From: Lachnospiraceae bacterium
GTDB taxonomy: Bacteria; Bacillota; Clostridia; Lachnospirales; Lachnospiraceae
DNA: 5,680 bases
Direction: 5' to 3'
Assembly: GCA_021202715.1 (NCBI GenBank)
Contig: JAJQCL010000147.1
Coordinates: 1 to 5,680, forward strand
Both the position numbers and the translations under genes were made by a program. Within the stretch, counting starts at the first letter, position 1. The number at the start of each line of letters is the position of its first letter. A model generated the notes under the pieces. The model saw only the letters and a list, made by a program, of their open reading frames with translations. It was not told the origin of the DNA and did no database searches. Positions 1 through 5,680 of the stretch are shown here, piece by piece.

Positions 1-380
1 AGCCCATCATCGCCGAAAATCGCCTGGATCAGCGGGAACCCCATGAAACCGATGTTGCACAGGGAGGCAGACAGCACCCACACGTTCCTCTTTGCTTCCG
101 GCACCCGCAGCCAGCGGGAGACACGCAGATTGAGCAGCATCCCGCCGCCGAAGAAAAAAATCCCCAGAACAAAGATAAGAAAACTGTCCCGGATCAGGCT
201 GCTGTCATATTCACGGATCATGGAAGAAAAAACCATGCACGGCACGGTGACCTTCATCAAAAAGGTTGTAAAATCCGCCGAGGCCCGCTCGCCGAGAAGC
301 CGGGCCCGTCCCACAAAATACCCCACCGCGATCATGGCAAAGATCTCGGCCAGATTGCTGACAACAATTCCGATGTTCAT
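1..380 (-). CDS. AEC-family (auxin efflux carrier-like) transporter, N-terminal part, cut by window edge
   Basis: Only the first 126 residues are visible; the frame runs off the left edge. The ATG at 380-378 follows AAGGGG (387-392) at a suitable distance. The start MNIGIVVSNLAEIFAMIAVG leads into strongly hydrophobic segments at about residues 4-24, 38-56, 66-87 and 103-122. The segment NIGFMGFPL (109-117) and the VPCMVF stretch in the second helix are typical of the AEC / membrane transport protein family (PF03547), whose full members have about 300-320 residues and ten helices. Family members are secondary carriers in the inner membrane, some moving malate or other organic acids; the substrate here cannot be told. 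The gene follows the structured repeat at 434-600 and is probably transcribed separately from the two-component genes. The family call is good; specificity is unknown. Confidence 0.85.
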   Translation of the reverse strand, partial: MNIGIVVSNLAEIFAMIAVGYFVGRARLLGERASADFTTFLMKVTVPCMVFSSMIREYDSSLIRDSFLIFVLGIFFFGGGMLLNLRVSRWLRVPEAKRNVWVLSASLCNIGFMGFPLIQAIFGDDG

Positions 381-433
381 GGATTTCCCCTTCTTATCAG
401 ATACTCACCTTCGATTCATGGGCTTTGATCTTT

Positions 434-442
434 ATGATACCA
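434..442 (-). promoter_or_regulatory. Candidate extended -10 promoter for the AEC transporter gene
   Basis: Read on the minus strand, the left terminal repeat of the structured element is TGGTATCAT, which fits the extended -10 pattern TGn followed by TATCAT (5 of 6 to TATAAT). It lies 53 bp before the AEC start codon, giving a likely leader of about 45-50 nt. No convincing -35 hexamer is present at the proper distance, so the call rests on the extended -10 alone. Confidence 0.3.
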
Positions 443-600
443 CGGATTTCTTCGCGCTACGCGCTCTCGAAATCCGCAAAACATTCGTAATCCGCTCATT
501 TTTCTGCGAAAAATGGCTACTTACTCATGTTTTGGCGGGTTCCAACGTCATGAATACGAATGCAAGCATTCGATTCATGACCTTTGAACCCTGGTATCAT
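434..600. repeat. Structured palindromic repeat element, MITE-like or folded-RNA-like
   Basis: The ends are perfect 9-bp inverted repeats, ATGATACCA (434-442) and TGGTATCAT (592-600). Inside are three hairpins. H1 has CGGATTTC (443-450) pairing with GAAATCCG (469-476), with an inner CGCG/CGCG pair (453-456, 460-463). H2 has CATTTTT (497-503) with AAAAATG (509-515). H3 has GGGTTC (537-542) with GAACCC (586-591), enclosing a near-perfect stem GTCATGAATACGAATGC (547-563) with GCATTCGATTCATGAC (566-581), one bulged A and a 2-nt loop. H1 begins right after the left terminal repeat and H3 ends right before the right one, so the whole can fold as a multibranch junction. No transposase or convincing ORF lies inside. 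No clear target-site duplication is visible and no hairpin is followed by a U-run. This may be a non-autonomous mobile repeat or a structured intergenic repeat. The true ends are uncertain and could extend left to about 410. Confidence 0.7.
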
Positions 601-1289
601 CACATCTTGAACCGATAGCCCACGCCCCAGATGGTCTCGATATACTGCGGTTTGGAGGTATCGGTCTCAATCTTCTCACGGATCTTCTTGATGTGTACGG
701 TCACCGTGGCGATGTCTCCGATAGACTCCATATCCCAGATATTTCTGAAAAGCTCTTCTTTGGTGAACACCCGGTTGGGATTCTGTGCCAGGAAGGTCAG
801 GAGGTCAAATTCCTTGGTGGTAAAATTCTTCTCCTCACCGTGAATGAAAACGCGGCGCGCTGTCTTGTCGATCTTCAGCCCGCGAATCTCAATGACTTCA
901 TTCTGCTGGGCGTTGCTGCCGATCAGCCGCTCATACCGGGAGAGATGCGCCTTGACACGGGCTACGAGTTCGCTGGGGCTGAAGGGCTTCGTGATATAGT
1001 CATCGGCGCCCAGACCCAGGCCGTGAATCTTGTCGATGTCATCCTTCTTGGCCGATACCATGAGGATCGGCGTGTTTTTCTCCTGGCGAATCTTCTTGCA
1101 CAGTTCAAAGCCGTCCATACCCGGCAGCATCAGATCGAGGATATAAAGATAGAAATCTTCCTTCATAGCCCGTTCCAGTCCCGTGTCGCCGCGATTTTCG
1201 ATCTCCACCTCAAAACCGCTGAGCTCCAGATAATCCTTCTCCAGCTCGGCAATGCTTTCCTCATCTTCCACGATCAAAATCTTACTCAT
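600..1289 (-). CDS. OmpR/PhoB-family DNA-binding response regulator
   Basis: A 229-residue, full-length two-domain regulator. The receiver domain (about 3-117) has the acidic pocket E8-D9-E10, phosphoacceptor D52 within LDLMLPGMDG, the switch residue S79 and the conserved K101 in KPFSP. A winged-helix effector domain follows at about 133-228, with TTKEFDLLTFLAQNPNRVF and the ending ETIWGVGYRF typical of the OmpR group. It should accept phosphate from the kinase encoded just upstream and bind DNA as a dimer at direct repeats near target promoters. The ATG (1289-1287) has GGAGG at 1296-1300 with a 6-nt spacer and overlaps the kinase stop in the sequence ATGAGTAA, which suggests translational coupling. 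The stop codon (602-600) shares its last base with the end of the structured repeat. The regulon is unknown and no paralog name can be justified. Confidence 0.96.
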   Translation of the reverse strand: MSKILIVEDEESIAELEKDYLELSGFEVEIENRGDTGLERAMKEDFYLYILDLMLPGMDGFELCKKIRQEKNTPILMVSAKKDDIDKIHGLGLGADDYITKPFSPSELVARVKAHLSRYERLIGSNAQQNEVIEIRGLKIDKTARRVFIHGEEKNFTTKEFDLLTFLAQNPNRVFTKEELFRNIWDMESIGDIATVTVHIKKIREKIETDTSKPQYIETIWGVGYRFKM

Positions 1290-2772
1290 AAGGTACCTCC
1301 TGATATTTTCTCAGCACAAAGTGCATGATGGTCCCCGTTCCTTCCTTGCTGGTGGCCCAGATACGGCCGCCGTGATCTTCGATGATCTTCTTAACAATCG
1401 ACAGGCCGATCCCGCTGCCGCCGGTCGCTGAATTCCGCGACGAATCCGTCCGGTAAAAGCGATCAAAGATATAGGGAATGTCCTTGGCCGCGATGCCCTT
1501 CCCATTGTCCTCAATCTCCACCCGGATGAAGTCTCCATCATCACGAAGGCGAAGATTGATGAATCCCTTTTTCTTATCCATGTATTTGATGGAATTGCTG
1601 ATGATATTGTTCACCACACGTTTGAGCTGTTCCGTATCGCCGATAATGATGACATCGTCCTCCAGATAATTCGAATAAGTCAGTTCCACGTTCTGGGATT
1701 CCAGCTCCAGAGCCAGCTCGTCGGCGCAGTCACCGAAATAGTCCTTCACCCGAATCTTCGTATAATTATAAGGAATCCGGTTGGTGTCAATCTTCGAATA
1801 GAGTGTCAGCTCATCGATCAGCTTCTCCATATCATTGGCTTTGTTGTAAATGGTCCGGACATATTTCTCCAGCTTCTCCGGCGAGGAGGCCACCCCGTCC
1901 AGAATCCCTTCGCAGTACCCCTTCACCGCGGTCAGCGGCGTCTTCAGGTCATGGGAAATATTACTGATAAGAATTTTATTTTCGCGTTCATACTGAATCT
2001 TATCCTCGGCGGACTCCTTCAGCCGCACGCGCATTCCCTCGAAATCCCGGCACAACTCACTGATCTCATCCTTCCCCGTCACCTCCAGAGAGAAGTCCAG
2101 ATTCCCTTCCTGAATCGACTTTGTCGCGCTCTGCAGAACCTTCAGCGGCTTCTGGAAGGAACTGTACAGCCAGCTGGTCAGGAGAATTGCCGTGATCACC
2201 AGCACCAGGATGATCAGAGCCCCAACGTCCAGAAGAATCGACTTGAACTCCGGAAAAATAGAGCGAATCTCCGTCACCAGATACAGATTACCCTCACTCC
2301 CGTCCTGGAAGGTAAAGGACTGCTGCGTGATCAGGCACTGAAAATCCCCGCCCAGATAATAGCCGCTGTCCTCATAAATCTCCTGCTGGGCATACTGCGG
2401 CAGATACAGAAGCATCTCCTCGGAGAAATCCTCCTGCCCCACATAATATACCTCCTCGTCCTTCATTACGATCATGTAAGACTGTCGGCTGGAGATCTCC
2501 CCGTTCAGTTCTTCCAGATACTCTGTATCCTCCAGCCGTGTCGGGTCTTCCTCCACAATCTCCTGAAGACGTTCCCGCATCTCGGAGGTCAGCCGGCTGA
2601 ACAGATCCATGGTATTATAGGAGAGAAGAGACCCTGTATCCTCGACACCGTAGCGTTCCCGAAAGGAGCGCAGCTGAAACTGATTCATCAGGATCAGTGA
2701 AAACAGGATCAGCAGGATCGGCGTCAGGATCACGGTCACAAAGGCAACGATCATCTTGGTACGAATTTTCAT
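1282..2772 (-). CDS. Membrane sensor histidine kinase (HAMP-HisKA-HATPase)
   Basis: A 496-residue kinase from the ATG at 2772; a GTG at 2787 would add five residues. I prefer the ATG because MKIRTKMIVAF is a typical kinase start, although the GGAG then sits 14 nt away. The order is: membrane helix 8-30, extracytoplasmic sensor region about 31-178 (unrecognised, strongly acidic), membrane helix 179-200, HAMP about 200-252, dimerisation and phosphotransfer domain with H274 in SHDLKTPL, then the ATPase domain with N-box N393, DNGKGI (422-427), F-box FDRFYR (436-441) and glycine loop GGSGIGL (451-457). The HDLKT sequence fits the HisKA E/DxxT pattern seen in kinases that also dephosphorylate their partner. 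It is the cognate partner of the overlapping regulator gene. The signal sensed is unknown. A 54-bp gap without a terminator separates it from the DUF5711 gene, so co-transcription is likely. Confidence 0.95.
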   Translation of the reverse strand: MKIRTKMIVAFVTVILTPILLILFSLILMNQFQLRSFRERYGVEDTGSLLSYNTMDLFSRLTSEMRERLQEIVEEDPTRLEDTEYLEELNGEISSRQSYMIVMKDEEVYYVGQEDFSEEMLLYLPQYAQQEIYEDSGYYLGGDFQCLITQQSFTFQDGSEGNLYLVTEIRSIFPEFKSILLDVGALIILVLVITAILLTSWLYSSFQKPLKVLQSATKSIQEGNLDFSLEVTGKDEISELCRDFEGMRVRLKESAEDKIQYERENKILISNISHDLKTPLTAVKGYCEGILDGVASSPEKLEKYVRTIYNKANDMEKLIDELTLYSKIDTNRIPYNYTKIRVKDYFGDCADELALELESQNVELTYSNYLEDDVIIIGDTEQLKRVVNNIISNSIKYMDKKKGFINLRLRDDGDFIRVEIEDNGKGIAAKDIPYIFDRFYRTDSSRNSATGGSGIGLSIVKKIIEDHGGRIWATSKEGTGTIMHFVLRKYQEVPYE

Positions 2773-2826
2773 GGGTATTTCACGCACTCCTTTCCCTGCA
2801 GCCTGTGTACTCCCCTGCTCGCACCG

Positions 2827-4053
2827 TCAGCTGAATTTCAGGCGTTTCATAGACGTGGAGGTAAAAAGGAGAGCCGAATCAGAGCCCGTGTAAACGACCT
2901 TTTCAATACCGCCCTCCAGACTCCCCTGGAAGCGAATCGATCCTCTGCTTCCCAGGATCAGACATTCTGTTTCACTATAAATCAAAACATTTTCATCTGA
3001 AAATTCCGCATGTGTATACTCAAAATCGATCTCCGCCGTATAAATCTGTCGTCCCGAGGTATCGTACACAGCCAGAGTGCTGCCGCCTTCTTCCCCGTCG
3101 CAAATGATCCCGAACCGGTCCTCTCCGGTCAGCACGCTCTGAATCTCGGTGTCCACTTCAATGCTGACGATCTGTGTCGGCTGGCTTTCATTTTCCAGAG
3201 AATACAGGCTGACCTGATCGTCGCCATAGGCGCAGGCCACCGTATCCGAAAGATAGACAACCTGAGGGAAAACGGTCTCTCCGCAGGCAAAATACCCGAC
3301 CACCCGGTCAGACTCACTCTGTCCCACATCAAAGTTATAGAAAACGATCTGATTCTGCATCGTCCCCTGATCCAGATACATCACCGAAGCAATCAGTCCC
3401 GTCCCCTTCGGAGAGAGCGCGATATCCAGCGGATATCCGTCCCCCGAGAGTTTGGTCTTGATGCGAATATCCAGTTCACTGCCCGTATTATCATAGAACG
3501 TCACGTAATTCACTTCCGAATCATCCAGGACCAGCGCCAGCACTCCATGGGAGGAAATCGTCAGATTCAGGATCGACAGTGTCGTATTCACCGTGCCCAG
3601 CACGCCGCTTTCACCAAAGATCACCGCCGTCTCCGACTGAATATCCGCCACAGCTCCATAATCCCCCCGGATGCAGACCACCGGATTGGACATCGTGTAG
3701 CCCGTGTTCCAGAGCACTGTGCCGCTGTGGTCGATGCAGGAAATCCCGTCATTGGTCACCTTCACCACATAGCTGCCAAACGTCTCATAGGTGGCATTTC
3801 CCCCGGCCACTTCCGTGTTCTCCCAGACCACGGTCGCCTCCGTGAACTTTCGTGTCCGCAGCACAGAGCGATAACCGGCAAAAACCAGCAGAGCAACCAG
3901 TATGACGCCCAGAGTCCGCACGGCCAGATAGCGGCGACGCCGGAGCATACGGGCATCCAGAGCCTTCGCCCCCTCCTCATCCAGATCCGGCTGGATGTTT
4001 CTCCTCAGTTCTCTTTTTCGCTCCTGACGCTCCAGATTGTTCGTATCACTCAT
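2827..4053 (-). CDS. DUF5711-like single-pass membrane protein with propeller-like extracytoplasmic domain
   Basis: A 408-residue protein. The ATG (4053-4051) has GGAG at 4060-4063 with a 6-nt spacer; a TTG four codons upstream overlaps that site and is unlikely. Residues 1-46 are charged and Arg-rich (ERKRELRRN, RMLRRRRY), followed by one membrane helix at about 47-61, so the bulk should be outside the membrane. Residues 70-408 are rich in beta-prone segments of about 40 residues with recurring patterns such as GISCIDHSGTVLWNTG, NYVTFYDNTGSEL, QVSLYSLENES and TLAVYDTSGRQIYTAEI, like the strands of a WD/PQQ-type beta-propeller. The overall design matches what I know as DUF5711 of Clostridia; the assignment is from memory of that family. 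No catalytic motif is visible. It leads the transcription unit that includes the kinase and regulator, so it may be an accessory sensor or an envelope scaffold; that is inference. Confidence 0.85.
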   Translation of the reverse strand: MSDTNNLERQERKRELRRNIQPDLDEEGAKALDARMLRRRRYLAVRTLGVILVALLVFAGYRSVLRTRKFTEATVVWENTEVAGGNATYETFGSYVVKVTNDGISCIDHSGTVLWNTGYTMSNPVVCIRGDYGAVADIQSETAVIFGESGVLGTVNTTLSILNLTISSHGVLALVLDDSEVNYVTFYDNTGSELDIRIKTKLSGDGYPLDIALSPKGTGLIASVMYLDQGTMQNQIVFYNFDVGQSESDRVVGYFACGETVFPQVVYLSDTVACAYGDDQVSLYSLENESQPTQIVSIEVDTEIQSVLTGEDRFGIICDGEEGGSTLAVYDTSGRQIYTAEIDFEYTHAEFSDENVLIYSETECLILGSRGSIRFQGSLEGGIEKVVYTGSDSALLFTSTSMKRLKFS

Positions 4054-4070
4054 AAATATCTCCAAAAACC
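4054..4070 (-). repeat. Copy 1 of a 17-bp imperfect direct repeat (covers the DUF5711 ribosome binding site)
   Basis: On the minus strand this reads GGTTTTTGGAGATATTT and is followed directly by the ATG. It matches the copy at 4150-4166 at 15 of 17 positions. It includes the GGAG ribosome binding site. Confidence 0.6.
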
Positions 4071-4098
4071 GGATCCCTATCAGGGTTGCACAGGATCC
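4071..4098 (-). other. Small inverted repeat in the leader of the DUF5711 gene
   Basis: GGATCC occurs at 4071-4076 and 4093-4098, with CCCT (4075-4078) and AGGG (4082-4085) partly overlapping the first arm. Alternative small stems could form in the leader just upstream of the ribosome binding site. The stems are short and there is no U-run, so it is not a terminator. Function, if any, is unknown. Confidence 0.25.
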
Positions 4099-4122
4099 AG
4101 ATCAAAATCTTTTATCCTTTCA

Positions 4123-4151
4123 ATGATAACATTGCATCGTTTTTTTTACAA
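4123..4151 (-). promoter_or_regulatory. Sigma-A-type promoter for the DUF5711-kinase-regulator unit
   Basis: The minus strand carries TTGTAA (4151-4146; 4 of 6 to TTGACA), a 17-bp spacer containing an A-run, and TATCAT (4128-4123; 5 of 6 to TATAAT). Transcription would begin near 4115 and give a leader of about 60 nt before the DUF5711 start. It lies in the only sizeable gap between the rhomboid and DUF5711 genes. The spacing is ideal and the -35 moderate. Confidence 0.6.
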
Positions 4152-4166
4152 GTATCTGCAAAAACC
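4150..4166 (-). repeat. Copy 2 of a 17-bp imperfect direct repeat (touches the -35 region)
   Basis: On the minus strand this reads GGTTTTTGCAGATACTT and runs into the TTGTAA -35 hexamer. It matches the copy at 4054-4070 at 15 of 17 positions, with the two copies 96 bp apart. It could be an operator-like pair or a trace of a local duplication. Confidence 0.6.
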
Positions 4167-4205
4167 AAAAACCTCTCCTCTGCTTCTTCCGGTCGAATGG
4201 AACCT

Positions 4206-4811
4206 TCATCGTTTCCTCCACACCAGCACCAGCCCCAGCAAAAAGCCAAAAACCAGCCCGCTGATGTGGGCCGCATTATTCGTGGTCCCGCTGATAAATC
4301 CCGAATACAGGGTAATCGCGACCAGAACCAGCATCTGTCGGCGGCCGACTCCTCCCACGGTTCCCCGCCGTCGGAGCAGTACCGCCAGAAACGCGCCGAT
4401 CACACCCATCAGCGCACCGGAAGCTCCGGCACTGATGGCATCCGTGCCGGTGACCGTGTAAAAAAACACCGTAAACGCATTGGCGGCCACCGCACTGAAC
4501 AGGTAAATCACCAGCATCCGCACACGTCCTACCGCTCGCTCCAGCCGTTCCCCCATGATATACAGCATCAGCATATTGTTCATGAGGTGAGACGCGCCAA
4601 AATGCAGAAAAGCCGCCGTGAGCAGGCGGTAATATTCCCCGTCCGTGAGGACGGAGGGCGCATACAGCGCCCCGTGAAGCCACATATAATATCCGTTCTC
4701 CGTGGAACCGAACAGTTCCAGGACAATATAGACCAGAACATTAACAGCGATCAGCGTACAAGTAACGAGGGGCAGCGACCGCGCCCGCTCCCGCATGGGG
4801 CGATTCTCCAT
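4206..4811 (-). CDS. Rhomboid-family intramembrane serine protease
   Basis: A 201-residue protein. The ATG at 4811-4809 has GGAGG (4820-4824) with an 8-nt spacer; a longer start at 4859 lacks a proper site. The six-helix rhomboid core is visible: helices near 13-34, 75-93, 99-120, 129-146, 159-174 and 179-198. Catalytic features are the GASG motif (129-132) with nucleophile S131, H182 in AHISG, and the oxyanion set H70-H75-N79 in HFGASHLMNNM, spaced as in GlpG. YIMGERLER matches the conserved stretch after the second core helix. The protein is therefore expected to be active and to cleave membrane proteins within or next to their transmembrane helices. It lacks a large cytoplasmic or TPR domain. 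It lies 54 bp downstream of the FHA gene with no terminator between, so the two are probably co-transcribed. The substrate is unknown; single-pass proteins encoded nearby are natural candidates, which is inference. Confidence 0.95.
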   Translation of the reverse strand: MENRPMRERARSLPLVTCTLIAVNVLVYIVLELFGSTENGYYMWLHGALYAPSVLTDGEYYRLLTAAFLHFGASHLMNNMLMLYIMGERLERAVGRVRMLVIYLFSAVAANAFTVFFYTVTGTDAISAGASGALMGVIGAFLAVLLRRRGTVGGVGRRQMLVLVAITLYSGFISGTTNNAAHISGLVFGFLLGLVLVWRKR

Positions 4812-4865
4812 GGATTCTTCCTCCGATCTCTCTATCCACAAAGATACCACCCCGGTCATCCCCTG

Positions 4866-5680
4866 TCAACCGGACACAAATCTGCATGAAGAAAAGATGT
4901 ATTTCTGATCGGCGAACATCACTTCATCCCCTTCCTTCAAAGGATAGCGAACATCCGACTCCAACCGTTTCCCATTGAGATACGTTCCATTGGTGGAATG
5001 ACAATCTGTCAGGAAGAGTTCTTCTCCCTGCCGCTCCACGCGGGCATGAGCCCGGCTGATAAACGAGCCTCCAAGAACACCATCCGCCATTCCTGCCTCT
5101 TTTCCGATGACAAACGGAGTCCTGCTCATCCGAAAGCTCTCATAGCGCAGCGTATTTTCACTGACGAAAGTCCATTCCCGCCGAAGCGGCTGTCGGACTG
5201 AAAGGATCTCCGTCTCGGCGTCCCATCCTGCTCTTTCTTTCATCCCCTTCCTTTCCACCAAAGAATCCGACCTCCCGTCTTCCGTCTCTTTTTCCCCCTT
5301 CATGGAACCGGGAATCCCGTCTTCTGCCTTTTTCTCTCCCTTCAGAAAGCCGGAAGACCCGTCGGTCTCCTCCCGGGACTTCAGAGAACCACGTCTGTCT
5401 TTCCGGGAAAGAACAAGGCGAGCCACATATACGATCCCCGCTGCCAGAAGCAGCCCGATCCCGACCAGATATCTCCCATCGGCCGCGCCCTGGCTTCTCC
5501 ATTGCTGAAAAGCACATGCCGCCAGGATCGCTGCTGACAGAAGGAAAACCGGAAGGAGTACGGGAAATCGTCGCCCTTTTCTCACCGCTCCATCTTCCCG
5601 TTCTTCCTCCTGAAGCGGGGCCCAGCGGTGCGCTTCTCTGGGTTCTTCCTCCTCCGTTCCCGGAACCGGCGGGGCTGTTG
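4866..5680 (-). CDS. FHA-domain membrane protein, C-terminal part, cut by window edge (DUF6382-type suspected)
   Basis: The frame is open from the stop at 4868-4866 to the right edge, so 270 residues are visible and the true start lies outside. A GTG at 5585 could be taken as a start, but the upstream codons encode an in-frame acidic, Pro-rich linker (TAPPVPGTEEEEPRE) and no ribosome binding site precedes the GTG. Then come two membrane helices (about 5561-5509 and 5468-5409), a charged repeated linker (about 5390-5268) and a C-terminal FHA domain (about 5125-4890). The FHA part shows FVIGKEAG, SRAHARVE and STNGTYLNGKRL, which include the conserved Gly, Ser-Arg-x-His and Asn-Gly residues that bind phosphothreonine. 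Proteins of this layout in Clostridia often have an N-terminal DUF6382 domain and lie near Flp/Tad pilus genes; that part cannot be seen here. It would read Ser/Thr-kinase phosphorylation on the cytoplasmic face. Confidence 0.88.
   Translation of the reverse strand, partial: TAPPVPGTEEEEPREAHRWAPLQEEEREDGAVRKGRRFPVLLPVFLLSAAILAACAFQQWRSQGAADGRYLVGIGLLLAAGIVYVARLVLSRKDRRGSLKSREETDGSSGFLKGEKKAEDGIPGSMKGEKETEDGRSDSLVERKGMKERAGWDAETEILSVRQPLRREWTFVSENTLRYESFRMSRTPFVIGKEAGMADGVLGGSFISRAHARVERQGEELFLTDCHSTNGTYLNGKRLESDVRYPLKEGDEVMFADQKYIFSSCRFVSG
5268..5390 (-). repeat. Three degenerate 39-42-bp in-frame tandem repeats in the FHA-protein linker
   Basis: Three units (5390-5352, 5351-5310, 5309-5268) encode GSLKSREETDGSS, GFLKGEKKAEDGIP and GSMKGEKETEDGRS. 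The second and third are the most alike. A further decayed unit starting DSLVERKG follows. The units form a flexible, highly charged linker between the membrane helices and the FHA domain and may vary in number between strains. Confidence 0.6.

Noticed and set aside
497..515. Hairpin CATTTTT/AAAAATG as an intrinsic terminator for the regulator gene
   Set aside because: The stem is A/T-rich and is not followed by a U-run on either strand; it fits better as one arm of the structured element.
434..600. CRISPR array or tRNA-like gene in the structured region
   Set aside because: There are no regularly spaced direct repeats, no acceptor-stem length or T-loop consensus, and the fold is larger than a tRNA.
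43..618. Plus-strand open frame across the AEC start, the structured repeat and the regulator end
   Set aside because: It reads antisense through a clear AEC N-terminus and through the palindromic repeat; composition is Arg/Ser-rich without any domain.
693..1328. Plus-strand open frame opposite the response regulator
   Set aside because: Antisense of a conserved gene with all regulator motifs on the other strand.
1951..2700. Plus-strand open frame opposite the kinase sensor region
   Set aside because: Leu/Gln/His-rich translation typical of the antisense of a real gene, no ribosome binding site and no family features.
4150..4205. Terminator after the rhomboid gene
   Set aside because: There are two T5 runs on the minus strand, but only a weak 4-bp GGAA/TTCC stem upstream that is not adjacent to them.
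3010..4461. A long plus-strand open frame (483 codons) opposite the DUF5711 and rhomboid genes
   Set aside because: Its product is His/Arg/Pro-rich low-complexity sequence without a recognisable fold, it crosses the promoter gap and covers two well-supported minus-strand genes, so it is an antisense shadow.

Overview
The window looks like chromosomal DNA of a gut-type Firmicute, most likely Lachnospiraceae or a related Clostridia. The reasons are protein style (a DUF5711-like anchored protein and an FHA membrane protein beside a rhomboid protease), strong GGAGG-type ribosome binding sites, moderate GC, and compact genes that all lie on the minus strand. The assignment is inferred from family knowledge, not from a database search.

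Layout in the direction of transcription (right to left): (1) 5680-4866, the C-terminal part of a membrane protein with an acidic linker, two membrane helices, a short repeated charged linker and a cytoplasmic FHA domain; its reading frame is still open at the right edge. (2) 4811-4206, a complete rhomboid intramembrane serine protease. (3) A 152-bp gap with a good sigma-A-type promoter. (4) 4053-2827, a single-pass anchored protein of the DUF5711 type. (5) 2772-1282, a sensor histidine kinase. (6) 1289-600, an OmpR/PhoB-type response regulator overlapping the kinase by 8 bp. (7) A roughly 167-bp structured palindromic repeat (434-600) that abuts the regulator stop codon. (8) 380-1, the N-terminal part of an AEC-family transporter that runs off the left edge.

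No intrinsic terminator is visible between the FHA gene and the rhomboid gene or between the DUF5711 gene and the kinase. FHA-rhomboid and DUF5711-kinase-regulator therefore look like two transcription units, the second starting at the promoter near 4123-4151. A plausible reading, which is inference only, is an envelope-associated group: a phosphothreonine-reading FHA protein, a membrane protease, an extracytoplasmic propeller-like protein, and a two-component system that may sense envelope state.

The least ordinary item is the 434-600 element. It has 9-bp terminal inverted repeats enclosing three hairpins, two of which stack directly on the closing stem. Each end carries an outward-facing TGGTATCAT that resembles an extended -10 promoter.
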